Assembly (NCBI RefSeq): GCF_014653115.1
Contig: NZ_BNAD01000014.1
Location: forward strand, 1-64,000
Reading direction: 5' to 3'
Source: Nocardioides flavus (ex Wang et al. 2016)
GTDB taxonomy: Bacteria > Actinomycetota > Actinomycetes > Propionibacteriales > Nocardioidaceae
Length of the DNA stretch: 64,000 bases
Both the position numbers and the translations under genes were made by a program. Positions 17,352-29,113 of the stretch are shown piece after piece. Every line of letters starts with the position of its first letter. Positions within the stretch are counted from its first letter, which is position 1. A model generated the notes under the pieces. That model was given only the letters and a program-made list of their open reading frames with translations, did not search any database and had not been told where the DNA came from.

Positions 17352-18280
17352 TGAGACACACGGTCCTCGACCGGCTCGCGCCGTACCTCTGGCCCCTGGC
17401 GGTCGCCAACCTGCTCGCCAACGTCGGCATCGTGGTCACCGGCGGCGCTGTCCGCCTCACCGGGTCCGGCCTCGGCTGCCCCACGTGGCCGCGCTGCACC
17501 GACGAGTCGTACGTGCCGCACGGCGAGCTCGGCCTGCACGGGGCCATCGAGTTCGGCAACCGGCTGCTCACCTTCGTGCTGGTGGCGGTCGCGGTGCTCT
17601 GCTTCCTCGCCGCCCTCGGCGCGAGGCACCGGCGCGCGACCCGGCTCTCGCTGGTCGTGGGGCTGGGCATCCCGCTGCAGGCCGTCATCGGCGGCATCAC
17701 CGTGCTGACCGACCTCAACCCGTGGATCGTCGCCGGGCACTTCCTGCTCTCGATGGCGATGGTGATGGTCTGCGTCGCCTTGCTCGACGAGCTGCGCAGC
17801 CCGGACCGCGACGCCGCACCACGGCTCCCGCGCGCGCTCGCGTGGGCGACGCTCGCCTCGGGCTGGGTCGCGCTCTACCTCGGCACGGTCGTCACCGGCG
17901 CCGGTCCGCACGCCGGCGACACCGACGCCCCGCGCAACGGCCTCGACCCGGCCACCGTCTCCCAGGTGCACGCCGTGTCGGTCTACGTCCTCGTCGCCCT
18001 CACGATCGCCCTGCTCGTCGTCGCCGTCCGGGGCGGGCACCAGTGGCTGGCCCGCGTGACCGGGCTGGTGCTCGTCATCGAGGTCCTGCAGGGCGTGCTC
18101 GGATGGGTGCAGTACTGGCTGGACCTGCCCGTCGTGCTGGTCGCGCTGCACATGCTCGGTGCCGCCCTGCTGGCGGCCGGCCTGGCCCGCATCGCCCTCG
18201 CCGTGCTGCCCCACCGGGCGGACCGGGAAGCCGTCGCCGACGGCGAGCCGCAGCCGCACGCAGCGACCCGCCCGGCCTGA
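17348..18280 (+). CDS. ctaA: CtaA: haem A synthase (COX15 family)
   Basis: 310 residues, eight membrane helices in two four-helix halves. The haem-ligand histidines and their context are visible: GGAVRLTGSGLGCPTWPRC in the first loop with the cysteine pair, LHGAIEFGNRLLTF, AGHFLLSM in the first half, then VHAVSVYVLV and ALHMLGAALL in the second half. The enzyme oxidises the C8 methyl of haem O to make haem A for cytochrome aa3. The ATG at 17348 overlaps the permease stop; a second ATG follows immediately. It converges on ctaB, which makes haem O, only 18 bases away. Confidence 0.95.
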   Translation: MMRHTVLDRLAPYLWPLAVANLLANVGIVVTGGAVRLTGSGLGCPTWPRCTDESYVPHGELGLHGAIEFGNRLLTFVLVAVAVLCFLAALGARHRRATRLSLVVGLGIPLQAVIGGITVLTDLNPWIVAGHFLLSMAMVMVCVALLDELRSPDRDAAPRLPRALAWATLASGWVALYLGTVVTGAGPHAGDTDAPRNGLDPATVSQVHAVSVYVLVALTIALLVVAVRGGHQWLARVTGLVLVIEVLQGVLGWVQYWLDLPVVLVALHMLGAALLAAGLARIALAVLPHRADREAVADGEPQPHAATRPA

Positions 18281-18298
18281 CGACCCGGCGAGCCGGGA

Positions 18299-19264
18299 CT
18301 AACGGCCCAGCAGCGGGTCGAGGGCGACCGCGACGAAGAGCAGGGAGAGATAGAGGTTGGAGGCGTGGAACAACCGCATCGGGTTGATCTCGCCGAGCGC
18401 CTCGGAGGTCTTGGTGCGCGACCACATCCGGTGGGCCTCCACGAGGAAGACCGCACCCAGGACGGTCGCGGCCGCCGGATAGACCAGGCTCGTGCCCGCG
18501 ACCGGCCACAGCAGCAGTGACGTCGCCACCATCACCCAGCTGTAGACGACGACCTGGCGGCCGACCTCGCGCGCCGGCTTGACCACCGGCAGCATCGGCA
18601 CGTCGACGTTGCGGTAGTCCTCGCGGTAGCGCAGGGCGAGCGCCCAGGTGTGCGGGGGCGTCCAGAAGAACACCACGAGGAACAGCACGACCGGCGTCCA
18701 CGCGAGCTCGCCGGTGACGGCCGTCCAGCCGATCAGCGCCGGGAAGCAGCCGGCGAGGCCGCCCCAGACGATGTTCTGCGTCGTGCGCCGCTTGAGCAGC
18801 ATCGTGTAGACGAGGACGTAGAACGCGTTGGCCAGCACGGACAGCAGCGCGGAGAGCAAGTTGACCCAGAGCAGCAGCACCACCGTCGACAGCACGGCCA
18901 GCACCGTCGCGAAGACGAGCGCGGAGACCGGTGAGACGATGTGGCGCGGGAGCGCGCGCCGGCGCGTACGACGCATCTGCTCGTCGATGTCGCGGTCGTA
19001 GACGCAGTTGTAGGCCGACGCGGAGCCGGCCGACAGCGCGCCGCCGACGACCGTCGCCGCCACCAGCCCGAGCGCGGGCACGCCACGCTCGGCGAAGAAC
19101 ATCACCGGCACGGTGGTGAGCAGGAGCAGCTCGATCACGCGCGGCTTGGTGAGCCCGACGTAGGCCGCGACGACGTCGCGCCAGGTCTTGGACTCCTCCG
19201 CCCCGGTGCCGTCGCCGGTCGACGGCCGCGCGGACGCGGCGGCGTCAGGACCGGCGTGGGACAC
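18299..19264 (-). CDS. ctaB: CtaB: protohaem IX farnesyltransferase (haem O synthase)
   Basis: 321 residues from the GTG at 19264. A non-conserved N terminus of about 40 residues is followed by AYVGLTKPRVIELLLLTTVP, the first of nine helices of the UbiA fold. The two aspartate-rich prenyl-diphosphate motifs are NCVYDRDIDEQMRRT and YREDYRNVDVPML. The enzyme farnesylates protohaem; CtaA then makes haem A. Longer frames upstream start without similarity and were rejected; a GAGG lies nine bases before the chosen GTG. ctaB is divergent from tkt and convergent with ctaA, the usual actinobacterial order. Confidence 0.95.
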   Translation of the reverse strand: MSHAGPDAAASARPSTGDGTGAEESKTWRDVVAAYVGLTKPRVIELLLLTTVPVMFFAERGVPALGLVAATVVGGALSAGSASAYNCVYDRDIDEQMRRTRRRALPRHIVSPVSALVFATVLAVLSTVVLLLWVNLLSALLSVLANAFYVLVYTMLLKRRTTQNIVWGGLAGCFPALIGWTAVTGELAWTPVVLFLVVFFWTPPHTWALALRYREDYRNVDVPMLPVVKPAREVGRQVVVYSWVMVATSLLLWPVAGTSLVYPAAATVLGAVFLVEAHRMWSRTKTSEALGEINPMRLFHASNLYLSLLFVAVALDPLLGR

Positions 19265-19393
19265 GGTGGAGGACCTCGGAGGACGGGGACGGATGGGGAT
19301 GCGGGCAACGGGGCACCGAGGGGAATGGACAACCAGGTTCGGCGGCGTCCGGGGCGACCCTCGGGCGGGGTCGAGTCTACTCGTCCGCGGCGA

Positions 19394-19399
19394 TAGGGT
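19394..19399 (+). promoter_or_regulatory. Candidate -10 element for the tkt operon
   Basis: TAGGGT, 68 bases before the tkt start codon, is a good actinobacterial -10, but the matching -35 position (TCGAGT) is weak. The ctaB-tkt gap of about 200 bases holds no other clear signal. Confidence 0.35.
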
Positions 19400-19467
19400 C
19401 GCAGTCGAGGCCGCCCGGGGCCCTGTGATCTGGGCTGCACTGCATCTCACCCCCGAGAGGAACTGCG

Positions 19468-21591
19468 TTGACCGACACGTCCGCCCTGCCCGCCACCCTC
19501 GAGTGGAACGACCTCGACGACCGCGCCGTGGACACCGCCCGGGTGCTCGCGATGGACGCGGTCCAGAAGGTCGGCAACGGCCACCCCGGCACCGCCATGA
19601 GCCTCGCCCCGGCGGCGTACCTGCTCTTCCAGAAGGTGATGAGGCACGACCCGACCGATCCGGAGTGGGTCGCGCGCGACCGCTTCGTGCTGTCCTGCGG
19701 CCACTCCAGCATCACCCTCTACACCCAGCTCTTCCTCGGCGGCTTCGGCCTCGAGCTCGACGACCTCAAGGCGCTGCGCACGTGGGGCTCCAAGACCCCC
19801 GGCCACCCCGAGCTCGGCCACACCGCCGGTGTCGAGGTGACCACCGGTCCGCTCGGTCAGGGCGTCGGCAACGCCGTCGGCATGGCCCTGTCGGGTCGAC
19901 GCGTGCACGGCATCCTCGACTCGGACGCGGCTCCCGGTGAGGGTCTCTTCGACCACCAGGTCTACGTCCTGGCCTCCGACGGCGACCTCCAGGAGGGCGT
20001 GAGCTCCGAGGCGAGCTCCATCGCGGGCACCCAGAAGCTCGGCAACCTCACGGTCATCTACGACCGCAACCGGATCTCGATCGAGGGCGACACCGACATC
20101 GCGTTCACCGAGGACGTCGCCAAGCGTTACGAGGCCTACGGCTGGCACGTCCAGACCGTCGACTGGACCAACGGCGGCACCGAGTACGTCGAGGACGTCC
20201 CGGCTCTCTACGCCGCGGTCCGCGCGGCGCGCGGCGTGACCGACCAGCCCTCGCTGATCGTCCTCGACACGATCATCGCCTGGCCCGCTCCCAACGCCCA
20301 GGGCACCGAGGCCGCGCACGGCAGCGCGCTCGGCGCCGACGAGGTCGCGGCCACCAAGAAGGTCCTCGGGTTCGACCCCGAGCAGACCTTCGAGATCCCC
20401 CCCGGCGTGCTCGAGCACACCCGCGAGCTGCGCGAGCGCGGCGCCGCGTGGGGGGCCGAGTGGGACAAGAGGTACGCCGCGTGGGCCGAGGCGCACCCCG
20501 AGTCCGCCGAGCTCCTCCACCGGCTCAAGCGGCGCGAGATGCCCACCGAGCTCGCCGACGCACTGCCGAGCTTCCCGGCCGACGCGAAGGGCGTCGCCAC
20601 CCGCTCCGCGTCCGGCAAGGTGATCAACGCCATCGCGCCGGTGCTCCCGGAGCTGTGGGGCGGCTCCGCCGACCTCGCGGGCTCCAACAACACGACCATC
20701 ACCAGCGCCCCGTCGGTCGGGCCCGAGGTCGCCGAGATCGGCGAGTGGAGCACCGACCCGTACGCCGGACGCGTCCTCCACTTCGGCATCCGCGAGCACG
20801 GCATGGGCGCGATCATGAACGGCATCGCGGCCGACCGCCTCACCCGCGTGTTCGGCGGCACCTTCCTCACGTTCTCCGACTACATGCGCGGCGCCGTGCG
20901 CGTGGCCGCGCTGAGCAAGCTGCCGGTCACCTACGTCTGGACCCACGACTCCATCGGCCTCGGCGAGGACGGCCCGACGCACCAGCCGATCGAGCACCTC
21001 GCCGCGCTGCGCGCGATGCCGGGCCTCGACGTCGTGCGCCCGGCCGACGCCAACGAGACGGTCGCGGCGTGGCACGCGATCCTGCAGCGCACCGACACCC
21101 CGGCCGCGCTCGCGTTGACCCGGCAGAACGTGCCGGTCTTCCCCCGGGGCGAGGACGACGGGCAGACCTGGGGGTCCACCGAGGGCGTGGCGCGCGGCGC
21201 CTACGTGCTGCTCGACGCCGACAAGGGCACGCCCGACGTGGTCCTCGTCGCCACTGGCTCGGAGGTGCAGCTCGCCGTCGAGGCGCGCACCCTGCTCGCG
21301 GCCGACGGGATCGACGCCCGCGTGGTGTCGATGCCGTGCCTGGAGTGGTTCGAGGAGCAGGACGAGTCCTACCGCGACACCGTCCTGCCGCCGTCGGTGA
21401 AGGCGCGCGTGTCCGTCGAGGCCGGTGTCAAGCAGGGCTGGCGCGAGATCGTCGGCGACAACGGCAGGATCATCTCGATCGAGGGCTACGGCGCCTCGGC
21501 CGACTACGCCCGGATCTACAGCGAGTACGGCATCACCGCGCAGGCCGTCGCGGACGCCGCGCGCGACAGCGTCGCGCTCGTCACCGCCTGA
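19468..21591 (+). CDS. tkt: Transketolase
   Basis: 707 residues, thiamine-diphosphate enzyme of the non-oxidative pentose phosphate pathway. The N-terminal PP domain has [14 protein letters not shown], the [10 protein letters not shown] segment, [14 protein letters not shown] and the ThDP GDGDLQEG-type motif ([11 protein letters not shown]). The Pyr domain has [13 protein letters not shown], the conserved glutamate and [20 protein letters not shown]. It starts with TTG at 19468, supported by GAGAGG seven bases upstream. It is the first gene of the run tkt-tal-pgi-zwf-opcA-pgl, with 53 bases to tal. Confidence 0.97.
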   Translation: MTDTSALPATLEWNDLDDRAVDTARVLAMDAVQKVGNGHPGTAMSLAPAAYLLFQKVMRHDPTDPEWVARDRFVLSCGHSSITLYTQLFLGGFGLELDDLKALRTWGSKTPGHPELGHTAGVEVTTGPLGQGVGNAVGMALSGRRVHGILDSDAAPGEGLFDHQVYVLASDGDLQEGVSSEASSIAGTQKLGNLTVIYDRNRISIEGDTDIAFTEDVAKRYEAYGWHVQTVDWTNGGTEYVEDVPALYAAVRAARGVTDQPSLIVLDTIIAWPAPNAQGTEAAHGSALGADEVAATKKVLGFDPEQTFEIPPGVLEHTRELRERGAAWGAEWDKRYAAWAEAHPESAELLHRLKRREMPTELADALPSFPADAKGVATRSASGKVINAIAPVLPELWGGSADLAGSNNTTITSAPSVGPEVAEIGEWSTDPYAGRVLHFGIREHGMGAIMNGIAADRLTRVFGGTFLTFSDYMRGAVRVAALSKLPVTYVWTHDSIGLGEDGPTHQPIEHLAALRAMPGLDVVRPADANETVAAWHAILQRTDTPAALALTRQNVPVFPRGEDDGQTWGSTEGVARGAYVLLDADKGTPDVVLVATGSEVQLAVEARTLLAADGIDARVVSMPCLEWFEEQDESYRDTVLPPSVKARVSVEAGVKQGWREIVGDNGRIISIEGYGASADYARIYSEYGITAQAVADAARDSVALVTA

Positions 21592-21644
21592 CCCACCGGC
21601 GACTGCGACCGACGACCACCCACCACCAGCACGGGAGGCACACC

Positions 21645-22760
21645 ATGAACCACCGCCTGAAGGCACTGACCGACGCCGGAGTGTCCATCTGGCTCGACGA
21701 CCTGTCCCGCGAACGCCTGGAGACCGGCAACCTCGCCGACCTCGTGGCCAACAACCACGTCGTCGGCGTGACGTCCAACCCCTCGATCTTCCAGGCCGCG
21801 CTGGCCGACGGCGAGCGCTACGACGCCCAGGTGCGCGAGCTCGCGGCCGAGGGTGCCGACGTGGACCGGGCCACGCTCGTCATCACCACCGACGACGTCC
21901 GCGAGGCGTGCCAGCTGATGCGGCCCGTCTTCGAGGCGACCGACGGCGTCGACGGCCGGGTGTCCATCGAGGTCTCCCCCGGCCTCGCGCACGACACCGA
22001 GCAGACGGTGGCCGAGGCGGCCGAGCTCCACAAGACGGTCGGCGAGCCCAACGTGATGATCAAGATCCCCGGAACCGAGGCCGGCTGGCCCGCGATCACC
22101 GAGACCGTCGCGGCCGGCATCTCGGTCAACGTCACGCTGATCTTCGGCCTCGAGCAGTACCGCAACGTGATGGAGGCGTACGTCTCCGGCCTCGAGCAGG
22201 CCGCCGACAACGGCCACCAGCTCGCCGACATCCACTCGGTCGCCTCGTTCTTCGTCTCGCGCGTCGACACCGAGATCGACAAGCGGCTCGAGGCGACGAC
22301 CGACGGTCCGGGCACCGACCCGGCCCTGCGGGGCAAGGCGGGCGTGGCCAACGCCCGGCTGGCCTTCCAGGCGTTCGAGGAGTTCTTCAGCGGTGAGCGC
22401 TGGGAGGCCCTCGAGGCCAAGGGGGCGCGCAAGCAGCGCCCGCTGTGGGCCTCCACCGGCGTCAAGAACCCCGACTACGACGACACGATGTACGTCGTGG
22501 ACCTGGTCGTGGAGGACACCGTCAACACGATGCCCGAGAAGACCATGGACGCGGTCGCCGACCACGGCGAGGTGCGCGGTGACCGGGTCCGCCCCTTCTA
22601 CGACGACGCCGCCGCGCACATGCAGGCGCTCGCCGAGGCCGGCATCGACTACGACGACGTGATCGCGGTGCTCATCGAGGAGGGCGTGGACAAGTTCGTC
22701 GTCGCGTGGGACGAGCTGCAGACGACCCTGGCCGCGTCGCTCGAGGCCGCCCGCGCATGA
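21645..22760 (+). CDS. tal: Transaldolase (long actinobacterial type)
   Basis: 371 residues. It transfers dihydroxyacetone units between sugar phosphates. The Schiff-base lysine lies in [13 protein letters not shown], with [10 protein letters not shown] near the N terminus and [11 protein letters not shown] and [14 protein letters not shown] in the second half. The start ATG has GGGAGG seven bases upstream (21633-21638). Its last codons overlap the pgi start as ATGA. The length and sequence fit the TalB subfamily found fused or next to pgi in Actinobacteria; here the genes are separate but overlapping. Confidence 0.96.
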   Translation: MNHRLKALTDAGVSIWLDDLSRERLETGNLADLVANNHVVGVTSNPSIFQAALADGERYDAQVRELAAEGADVDRATLVITTDDVREACQLMRPVFEATDGVDGRVSIEVSPGLAHDTEQTVAEAAELHKTVGEPNVMIKIPGTEAGWPAITETVAAGISVNVTLIFGLEQYRNVMEAYVSGLEQAADNGHQLADIHSVASFFVSRVDTEIDKRLEATTDGPGTDPALRGKAGVANARLAFQAFEEFFSGERWEALEAKGARKQRPLWASTGVKNPDYDDTMYVVDLVVEDTVNTMPEKTMDAVADHGEVRGDRVRPFYDDAAAHMQALAEAGIDYDDVIAVLIEEGVDKFVVAWDELQTTLAASLEAARA

Positions 22761-24408
22761 GCGGGGGCGCGCCGGTCGACCCGACGACGACGGCGGCGTG
22801 GACCCGCCTCACCGGTCTCGCCGAGGCGTACGAGCCGGACCTGCGCTCGACGCTGACGCCTGAGTGGGTCGAGCGGCAGACCCTGGAGGCCGGCGACCTG
22901 CACGTCGACCTGTCCAAGAACCTCACCGACGACGTCATCGAGGACGCCCTGCTCGCGCTCGCCGACGAGGTCGACCTGCCCGCCCGACGTGAGGCGATGT
23001 TCACCGGTGAGCGCATCAACGTCACCGAGGACCGGGCCGTCCTGCACACCGCGCTGCGGCTGCCGGCCGGGGCGTCCCTGACCGTCGACGGCCAGGACGT
23101 CGTGGCCGACGTCCACGCTGTGCTCGACCGGGCATACGCCTTCGCGTCCCGCGTGCGCTCCGGCGAGTGGACCGGCGTCACCGGGAGGCGGATCGAGACG
23201 GTCGTCAACATCGGCATCGGCGGTTCCGACCTCGGCCCGGTCATGGCCTACGAGGCGCTCGAGCCCTACCGGCAGGACGGGCTGTCCTGCCGGTTCATCA
23301 GCAACATCGACCCGACGGACGCCGGGCAGAAGCTGTCCGGCCTGGACCCGGAGACGACGCTCTTTATCGTCTCGAGCAAGACCTTCGGCACCCTCGAGAC
23401 GCTCACCAACGCCCGCCTGTGCCGTACGTGGCTGCTGGACCGGCTGCCCGGGGACGCCGACCGCGAGGCCGCCGTGGCCCAGCACTTCGTGGCGGTCTCG
23501 ACCGCGCTCGACAAGGTCGCCGACTTCGGCATCGACCCCGACAACGCGTTCGGGTTCTGGGACTGGGTCGGTGGGCGCTACTCGATGGACTCGGCGATCG
23601 GGCTGTCGCTGATGGTCGCGATCGGTCCGGAGCACTTCGCCGACCTGCTCGCCGGCTTCCACACGATGGACGAGCACTTCCGCACCGCGCCCGCCGCCAC
23701 CAACGTGCCGCTCCGGATGGGGCTGCTCAACGTCTGGTACGCGAGCTTCCTCGGTGCCCACACCCACGCGGTGCTGCCCTACGCGCAGCTGTTGCACCGG
23801 TTCCCGGCCTACCTCCAGCAGCTCACGATGGAGTCCAACGGCAAGGGCGTGCGCTGGGACGGCTCGGCGGTCACCTACGACACGGGCGAGGTCTTCTGGG
23901 GCGAGCCCGGCACCAACGGCCAGCACGCCTTCTACCAGCTGATCCACCAGGGGACGCGCCTGGTGCCGGCCGACTTCATCGCCTTCGCGCGGCCTGCGTA
24001 CGACCTCCGGGACGGTGACGTCGACGTCCACGAGCTGTTCCTGGCCAACTTCTTCGCCCAGACCCGTGCGCTGGCCCTCGGGAAGACGGCCGACGAGGTC
24101 CGCGCGGAGGGCGTCGCCGAGGAGCTGGTGTCGGCGCGGACCTTCCCCGGCAACCGGCCGACGACCTCGATCATGGCGCCGGCGCTGACGCCGGCGGTGC
24201 TCGGTCAGCTCGTCGCGCTCTACGAGCACATCACCTTCGTCCAGGGCGTCGTGTGGGGCATCGACAGCTTCGACCAGTGGGGCGTCGAGCTCGGCAAGCA
24301 GCTCGCCCAGGAGCTCGGCCCCGCCGTGTCGGGCGACAAGGCGGTCGCGGCCGAGCAGGACCCGTCGACGCGGTCCCTCATCGCCTACTACCAGGAGAAC
24401 CGAGGCCG

Positions 24409-24412
<4 letters not shown>
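22757..24412 (+). CDS. pgi: Glucose-6-phosphate isomerase
   Basis: 551 residues; interconverts glucose-6-phosphate and fructose-6-phosphate. The PGI signatures are [37 protein letters not shown] and, near the end, [18 protein letters not shown] with the active-site lysine. The catalytic glutamate/histidine are in [20 protein letters not shown]. The ATG at 22757 overlaps the tal stop, and the 3' end overlaps zwf the same way. The placement lets the operon split carbon between glycolysis and the oxidative branch. Confidence 0.97.
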
Positions 24413-25931
<1,519 letters not shown>

Positions 25932-25932
<1 letters not shown>

Positions 25933-26843
25933 TGATCGAGCTCACCGACACCAACTCGTCGACGATCGCCGCGGAGTTCGTCCGGGCACGCACCCGTGCC
26001 GGCAGCCCCGCGATGGGGATGGTGATGACCCTCATCATCGTGGCCCCCGAGGACGACGCCGCCGAGGCGATGGCCGCGGCCAAGCGCGCCTCCCGCGAGC
26101 ACCCCTCCCGCGTCCTCGGCGTGATCCTGGGCGACGCCCGTGGCTCCGCCCAGGTCAACGCCCAGGTCGGCAGCGGCGACGGGTGGGGCGGCGAGACCGC
26201 GCTCATCCGGCTCAAGGGCGAGGTGGTCAGGCACGCCGAGTCCGTCGTGCTGCCCCTGCTGCTCCCCGACTCACCGGTCGCGATCTGGTGGCCGACCGCC
26301 GCGCCCGCCGACCCCGCCGCGGACCCCCTCGGCTCGCTCGCCCAGCGCCGCATCACCGACTCCGCCGCGGTCACGCGCGGCAAGGCCACGGCGATGCTGA
26401 ACCAGTGCCAGTCCTACGCGCCGGGCAACACCGACCTCAGCTGGACCCGGCTCACGCCGTGGCGCGCGCTGCTGGCGGCCGCACTCGACCAGCACCCGCT
26501 GAAGGTCACCGGAGCGCGGGTCGTGGCCGAGCGGACCAGCCCGAGCGCCGACCTCCTCGTCGCCTGGCTCACCGACCGTCTCAAGGTCGAGGTCACGCGC
26601 GGCAGCTCCGACGGACCAGGGATCACGGAGGTCAGCATGGACACCAGGGAAGGCGCGATCCGCATCTCGCGCGCGGACGGCCGACTGGCCACGTTCTCCT
26701 CGCCGCACCGCCCCGACCGGCCCGTCGCCCTGAAGCGACGCGAGGTCCCGGCGCTGCTGTCGGAGGAGCTGCGCCGCCTCGACGAGGACGACGTGTACGC
26801 CCACGTCGCGGCGCGCCTCGTCAAGCTGAGGAGCGCGAAGTGA
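25932..26843 (+). CDS. opcA: OpcA: glucose-6-phosphate dehydrogenase assembly/allosteric protein
   Basis: 303 residues. OpcA is needed for full activity of the Zwf enzyme in cyanobacteria and Actinobacteria. Visible family blocks are AMGMVMTLIIV near the N terminus, PLLLPDSPVAIWWPT in the middle and the region TRLTPWRALLAAALDQ. The ATG at 25932 is preferred over one five codons earlier because it follows the GGAGGAGG at 25919-25926 and touches the zwf stop. Its end overlaps the pgl GTG (GTGA). There is no known catalytic motif. Confidence 0.93.
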
Positions 26844-27565
26844 GCGCCGCGGAGGTCCGGCGCCACGACGACGCCGACGTGCTCGTCGGCGACGTCGCCT
26901 CGGCGCTGCTCGAGCGGATCGAGGCCGCCCAGGCCCGCGGCGAGACCCCTGACATCGGCCTCACGGGCGGGTCGATCGCCGAGGAGCTGCACCGCGAGCT
27001 CGCCCGGCGGGCGCCGGACTCCTCGGTCGACTGGTCCCGCGTCGCGTTCTGGTGGGGCGACGAGCGCTTCGTCGCCGCCGACTCCCCCGACCGCAACGCC
27101 GGTCAGGCGCGCGAGTCCCTCCTCGACCACGTCGCCGTGGACCCTGCCCGCGTCCACGAGGTGCCGGCCAGCGACCAGGTCGCGGCGGCCGAGGAGGCGG
27201 CCGAGGCGTACGCCGCGGCGCTGCGCGAGCACGGCTCCGGGACCTTCGAGGTGCTGATGCTCGGCATCGGCCCCGACGGCCACTGCGCCTCGATGTTCCC
27301 CGGCCACCCTGCGCTCGACGTCCGCGACGCCGTCGCCGTCGCGGTGCACGACTCCCCCAAGCCGCCGCCCGACCGCGTGAGCCTCACCTTCGAGGCGATG
27401 AACCGGTCCCGCGCCGTCTGGTTCATCGCCAGCGGCGAGGGCAAGGCGGAGGCTGTCGCACGTGCCCTGGCACCCGAGGGCACCGTCGCCGAGACACCCG
27501 CCCGGGGCGTACGGGGTGCCGAGACGGTCTGGTGGCTCGACGAGGCTGCTGCGTCCGCCCTCTGA
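26840..27565 (+). CDS. pgl: 6-phosphogluconolactonase
   Basis: 241 residues of the NagB/DevB fold. Recognisable parts are IGLTGGSIAEELHRELA, VAFWWGDERFVAADSPDRNAG, and the catalytic/phosphate loop MLGIGPDGHCASMFPGHPAL. It hydrolyses 6-phosphogluconolactone made by Zwf. It starts with GTG overlapping the opcA stop and is the last gene of the operon; a hairpin follows 13 bases after its stop. No gnd gene is present, so the next step must be encoded elsewhere. Confidence 0.95.
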   Translation: MSAAEVRRHDDADVLVGDVASALLERIEAAQARGETPDIGLTGGSIAEELHRELARRAPDSSVDWSRVAFWWGDERFVAADSPDRNAGQARESLLDHVAVDPARVHEVPASDQVAAAEEAAEAYAAALREHGSGTFEVLMLGIGPDGHCASMFPGHPALDVRDAVAVAVHDSPKPPPDRVSLTFEAMNRSRAVWFIASGEGKAEAVARALAPEGTVAETPARGVRGAETVWWLDEAAASAL

Positions 27566-27569
27566 ATTA

Positions 27570-27596
27570 CACGTGACCGGGCACTTCGTGCCCGTC
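27570..27596. repeat. Left copy of a 27-bp perfect inverted repeat (hairpin core)
   Basis: This 27-base segment is the exact reverse complement of 28687-28713. Its centre, 27578-27594, is a 7-bp stem (CGGGCAC/GTGCCCG) with a TTC loop. It lies 13 bases after the pgl stop and can act as a two-way terminator for pgl and the convergent DUF559 gene. Confidence 0.9.
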
Positions 27597-27605
27597 TCGA
27601 GCGCC

Positions 27606-27631
27606 GACCGGGCGCTTCATGCCTGTCTCGT
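27606..27631. repeat. Second, diverged copy of the hairpin repeat
   Basis: It matches 27575-27600 with four differences in 26 bases and lies 31 bases further on, ending at the DUF559 stop codon. Its stem is weakened by the substitutions. Confidence 0.75.
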
Positions 27632-28605
27632 CAGCGGGAGAGGTCGATGTACGTCGGGCGGCTGGCGGCCGCCGTCTCGTACCCGTGGCGCAGTCGTCCG
27701 TTCGCGGCGAGCTCGCGGCCGTAGACGTCGACCTTCGTGAAGACGTCCATGCGCCAGCCTCGATGCTCCTCCAGCCAGCCGAGCCGCGCCTCGTCATCCT
27801 CCCGGTGCTCCTCGTCGTGGAACTCCTCGCCGAAGTACTCGGCGCCGTAGCGCACCGCTCGGTCCCCGACGTCGATGCGGAACTTCGGCACCCCGGAGTC
27901 GTCATCGATCCAGATCTGCGTCTCCGGTGCCGGCAGGTCGGCGTCGTACCAGTGCAGCCGCAAGGCGCTCTCAGGCGGTGACTCGGCTCCCGGGTCGCCG
28001 AGCGGCGCCAACGTACGCAGCTGGCGCACGCCTCGATGTCCAGCGAACCTCCCCACCTCACTCAGCAGCAGGGAGTGGTCGAGCCCGAGACGCAGAAACC
28101 CGTCGATCGCGCTCAGGGCATCGAAGCGCCAGAGCAGACGACCCAGGTCGCAGGACGTCCGGAGAGGCGTGGTCACCCTCAGGCCTCCCACGGCCTCCAC
28201 GTCACGCACGGTCAGGTCACGCGTGCCGCTCACGACACCCGGCCGGCGCATCCTGCTGCCCCGCGTGCTGAAGACGTCCAGTCCGGGCATGCGGTGGATG
28301 GCTGATCGCGGCAGGGCGTCGACACCGTGGAGCCAGGCCGCCGTCCGGTCCACGACGACGGCGTGCTCCGGGACGACGAGCTCGAGCGCTGCAACTCGGA
28401 GGCGCAGGGAGTCGGGCACGCTGGCGACGACGAAGACACCGCGCAGCAGGGGGCGCAGCAGCCCACGCTGGACCAGCCGACGGCGCAGGCTCTCGTCGAC
28501 ACCCAGGCGTGACGCCTCCACCGCGGAGAACGGACGATCACACGGGATCGGCGCGTCCGGGGTGATGGCATCGACGTCGCGGCACCACAGGGGCATGACA
28601 TGCAT
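27631..28605 (-). CDS. AbiEi-antitoxin-like N terminus plus DUF559/Vsr-like C terminus, unknown function
   Basis: 324 residues. The N-terminal half looks like an AbiEi-type antitoxin domain: LGVDESLRRRLVQRGLLRP is a winged-helix segment, followed by the usual GVFVVASVPDS turn and ALELVVPEHAVVVDRTAAWLHG. The C-terminal half resembles DUF559/Vsr-like PD-(D/E)xK nucleases: an acidic/beta region from ESPPESALRLHWYDADL, then FRIDVGDRAVRYGAEYFGEEFHDE with an aspartate and a glutamate before a basic helix. Such proteins are abundant in Nocardioides; no function has been proven. No partner toxin gene lies beside it. It is bracketed by inverted hairpin repeats between pgl and rbpA, which suggests a separately acquired cassette. 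ATG at 28605 taken; another lies three codons on. Confidence 0.6.
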   Translation of the reverse strand: MHVMPLWCRDVDAITPDAPIPCDRPFSAVEASRLGVDESLRRRLVQRGLLRPLLRGVFVVASVPDSLRLRVAALELVVPEHAVVVDRTAAWLHGVDALPRSAIHRMPGLDVFSTRGSRMRRPGVVSGTRDLTVRDVEAVGGLRVTTPLRTSCDLGRLLWRFDALSAIDGFLRLGLDHSLLLSEVGRFAGHRGVRQLRTLAPLGDPGAESPPESALRLHWYDADLPAPETQIWIDDDSGVPKFRIDVGDRAVRYGAEYFGEEFHDEEHREDDEARLGWLEEHRGWRMDVFTKVDVYGRELAANGRLRHGYETAAASRPTYIDLSR

Positions 28606-28660
28606 ACGACCACCGTGCCCGGATCGGGCGGGCGACGTCGTACGTCATCCACAGGGGGCG

Positions 28661-28680
28661 GCATGAAGTGCCCGGTGACC
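28661..28680. repeat. Third copy of the hairpin repeat
   Basis: Its reverse complement matches the core of the repeat at 27575-27600 (GGTCACCGGGCACTTCATGC). It lies upstream of the DUF559 gene, in the same orientation as the copy at 28687-28713. Confidence 0.7.
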
Positions 28681-28686
28681 GCCGAG

Positions 28687-28713
28687 GACGGGCACGAAGT
28701 GCCCGGTCACGTG
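28687..28713. repeat. Right copy of the 27-bp perfect inverted repeat
   Basis: Exact reverse complement of 27570-27596, with the hairpin core at 28689-28705. It begins 6 bases after the rbpA stop on the minus strand, so it also serves as the rbpA terminator. Confidence 0.9.
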
Positions 28714-28718
28714 GTGGG

Positions 28719-29078
28719 TCAGAAGATGATCTCGCCGGCCTTGCGACGGCTGCGGAGCAGGGCCACGGCCTCGTCGAGGATGTCGGCGGCCTCGGTCTCG
28801 CTACGACGCTCCTTCACGTAGGCGAGGTGCGTCTTGTAGGGCTCGATCTTCGGCGCCGGCGGCGGGTTCTCGCTGTCGAGGCTGGCGGGCAGGCCGCACT
28901 TCGGGCAGTCCCACGACTCGGGCACCGCCGCTTCGATGGCGAACGTGACCACCGAGCGGTGGTCGTGGCTGCAGAAGTAGGTCACCGCCTGGCGCGGCGC
29001 GGCGTCACCGCGCTCGGCCTCCCCCATCGGCCCCGCTCCGACCCGACTACCGCGGATCGCGTTCCCAGCACCAGCCAT
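28719..29078 (-). CDS. rbpA: RbpA: RNA polymerase-binding protein
   Basis: 119 residues. RbpA binds the sigma factor and the beta' subunit and stabilises the open promoter complex in Actinobacteria. Visible are an N-terminal tail with the conserved RGSRVGAGPMGEAER element, then the core domain with TYFCSHDH and SWDCPKCGLPAS (zinc-type cysteine set), the basic linker and the sigma-interacting helix LAYVKERRSETEAADILDEA. The ATG at 29078 has AAGGAG six bases upstream. It follows secG by 35 bases on the same strand, so it may share that transcript. Confidence 0.95.
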   Translation of the reverse strand: MAGAGNAIRGSRVGAGPMGEAERGDAAPRQAVTYFCSHDHRSVVTFAIEAAVPESWDCPKCGLPASLDSENPPPAPKIEPYKTHLAYVKERRSETEAADILDEAVALLRSRRKAGEIIF

Positions 29079-29113
29079 GACGACTCCTTCTCAGAAACGC
29101 TCAGGGGGAATGA

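Noticed and set aside
27631..28605. Toxin partner for the AbiEi-like N terminus
   Set aside because: The neighbours are pgl and rbpA, both core genes; no AbiEii-type nucleotidyltransferase toxin frame is adjacent.
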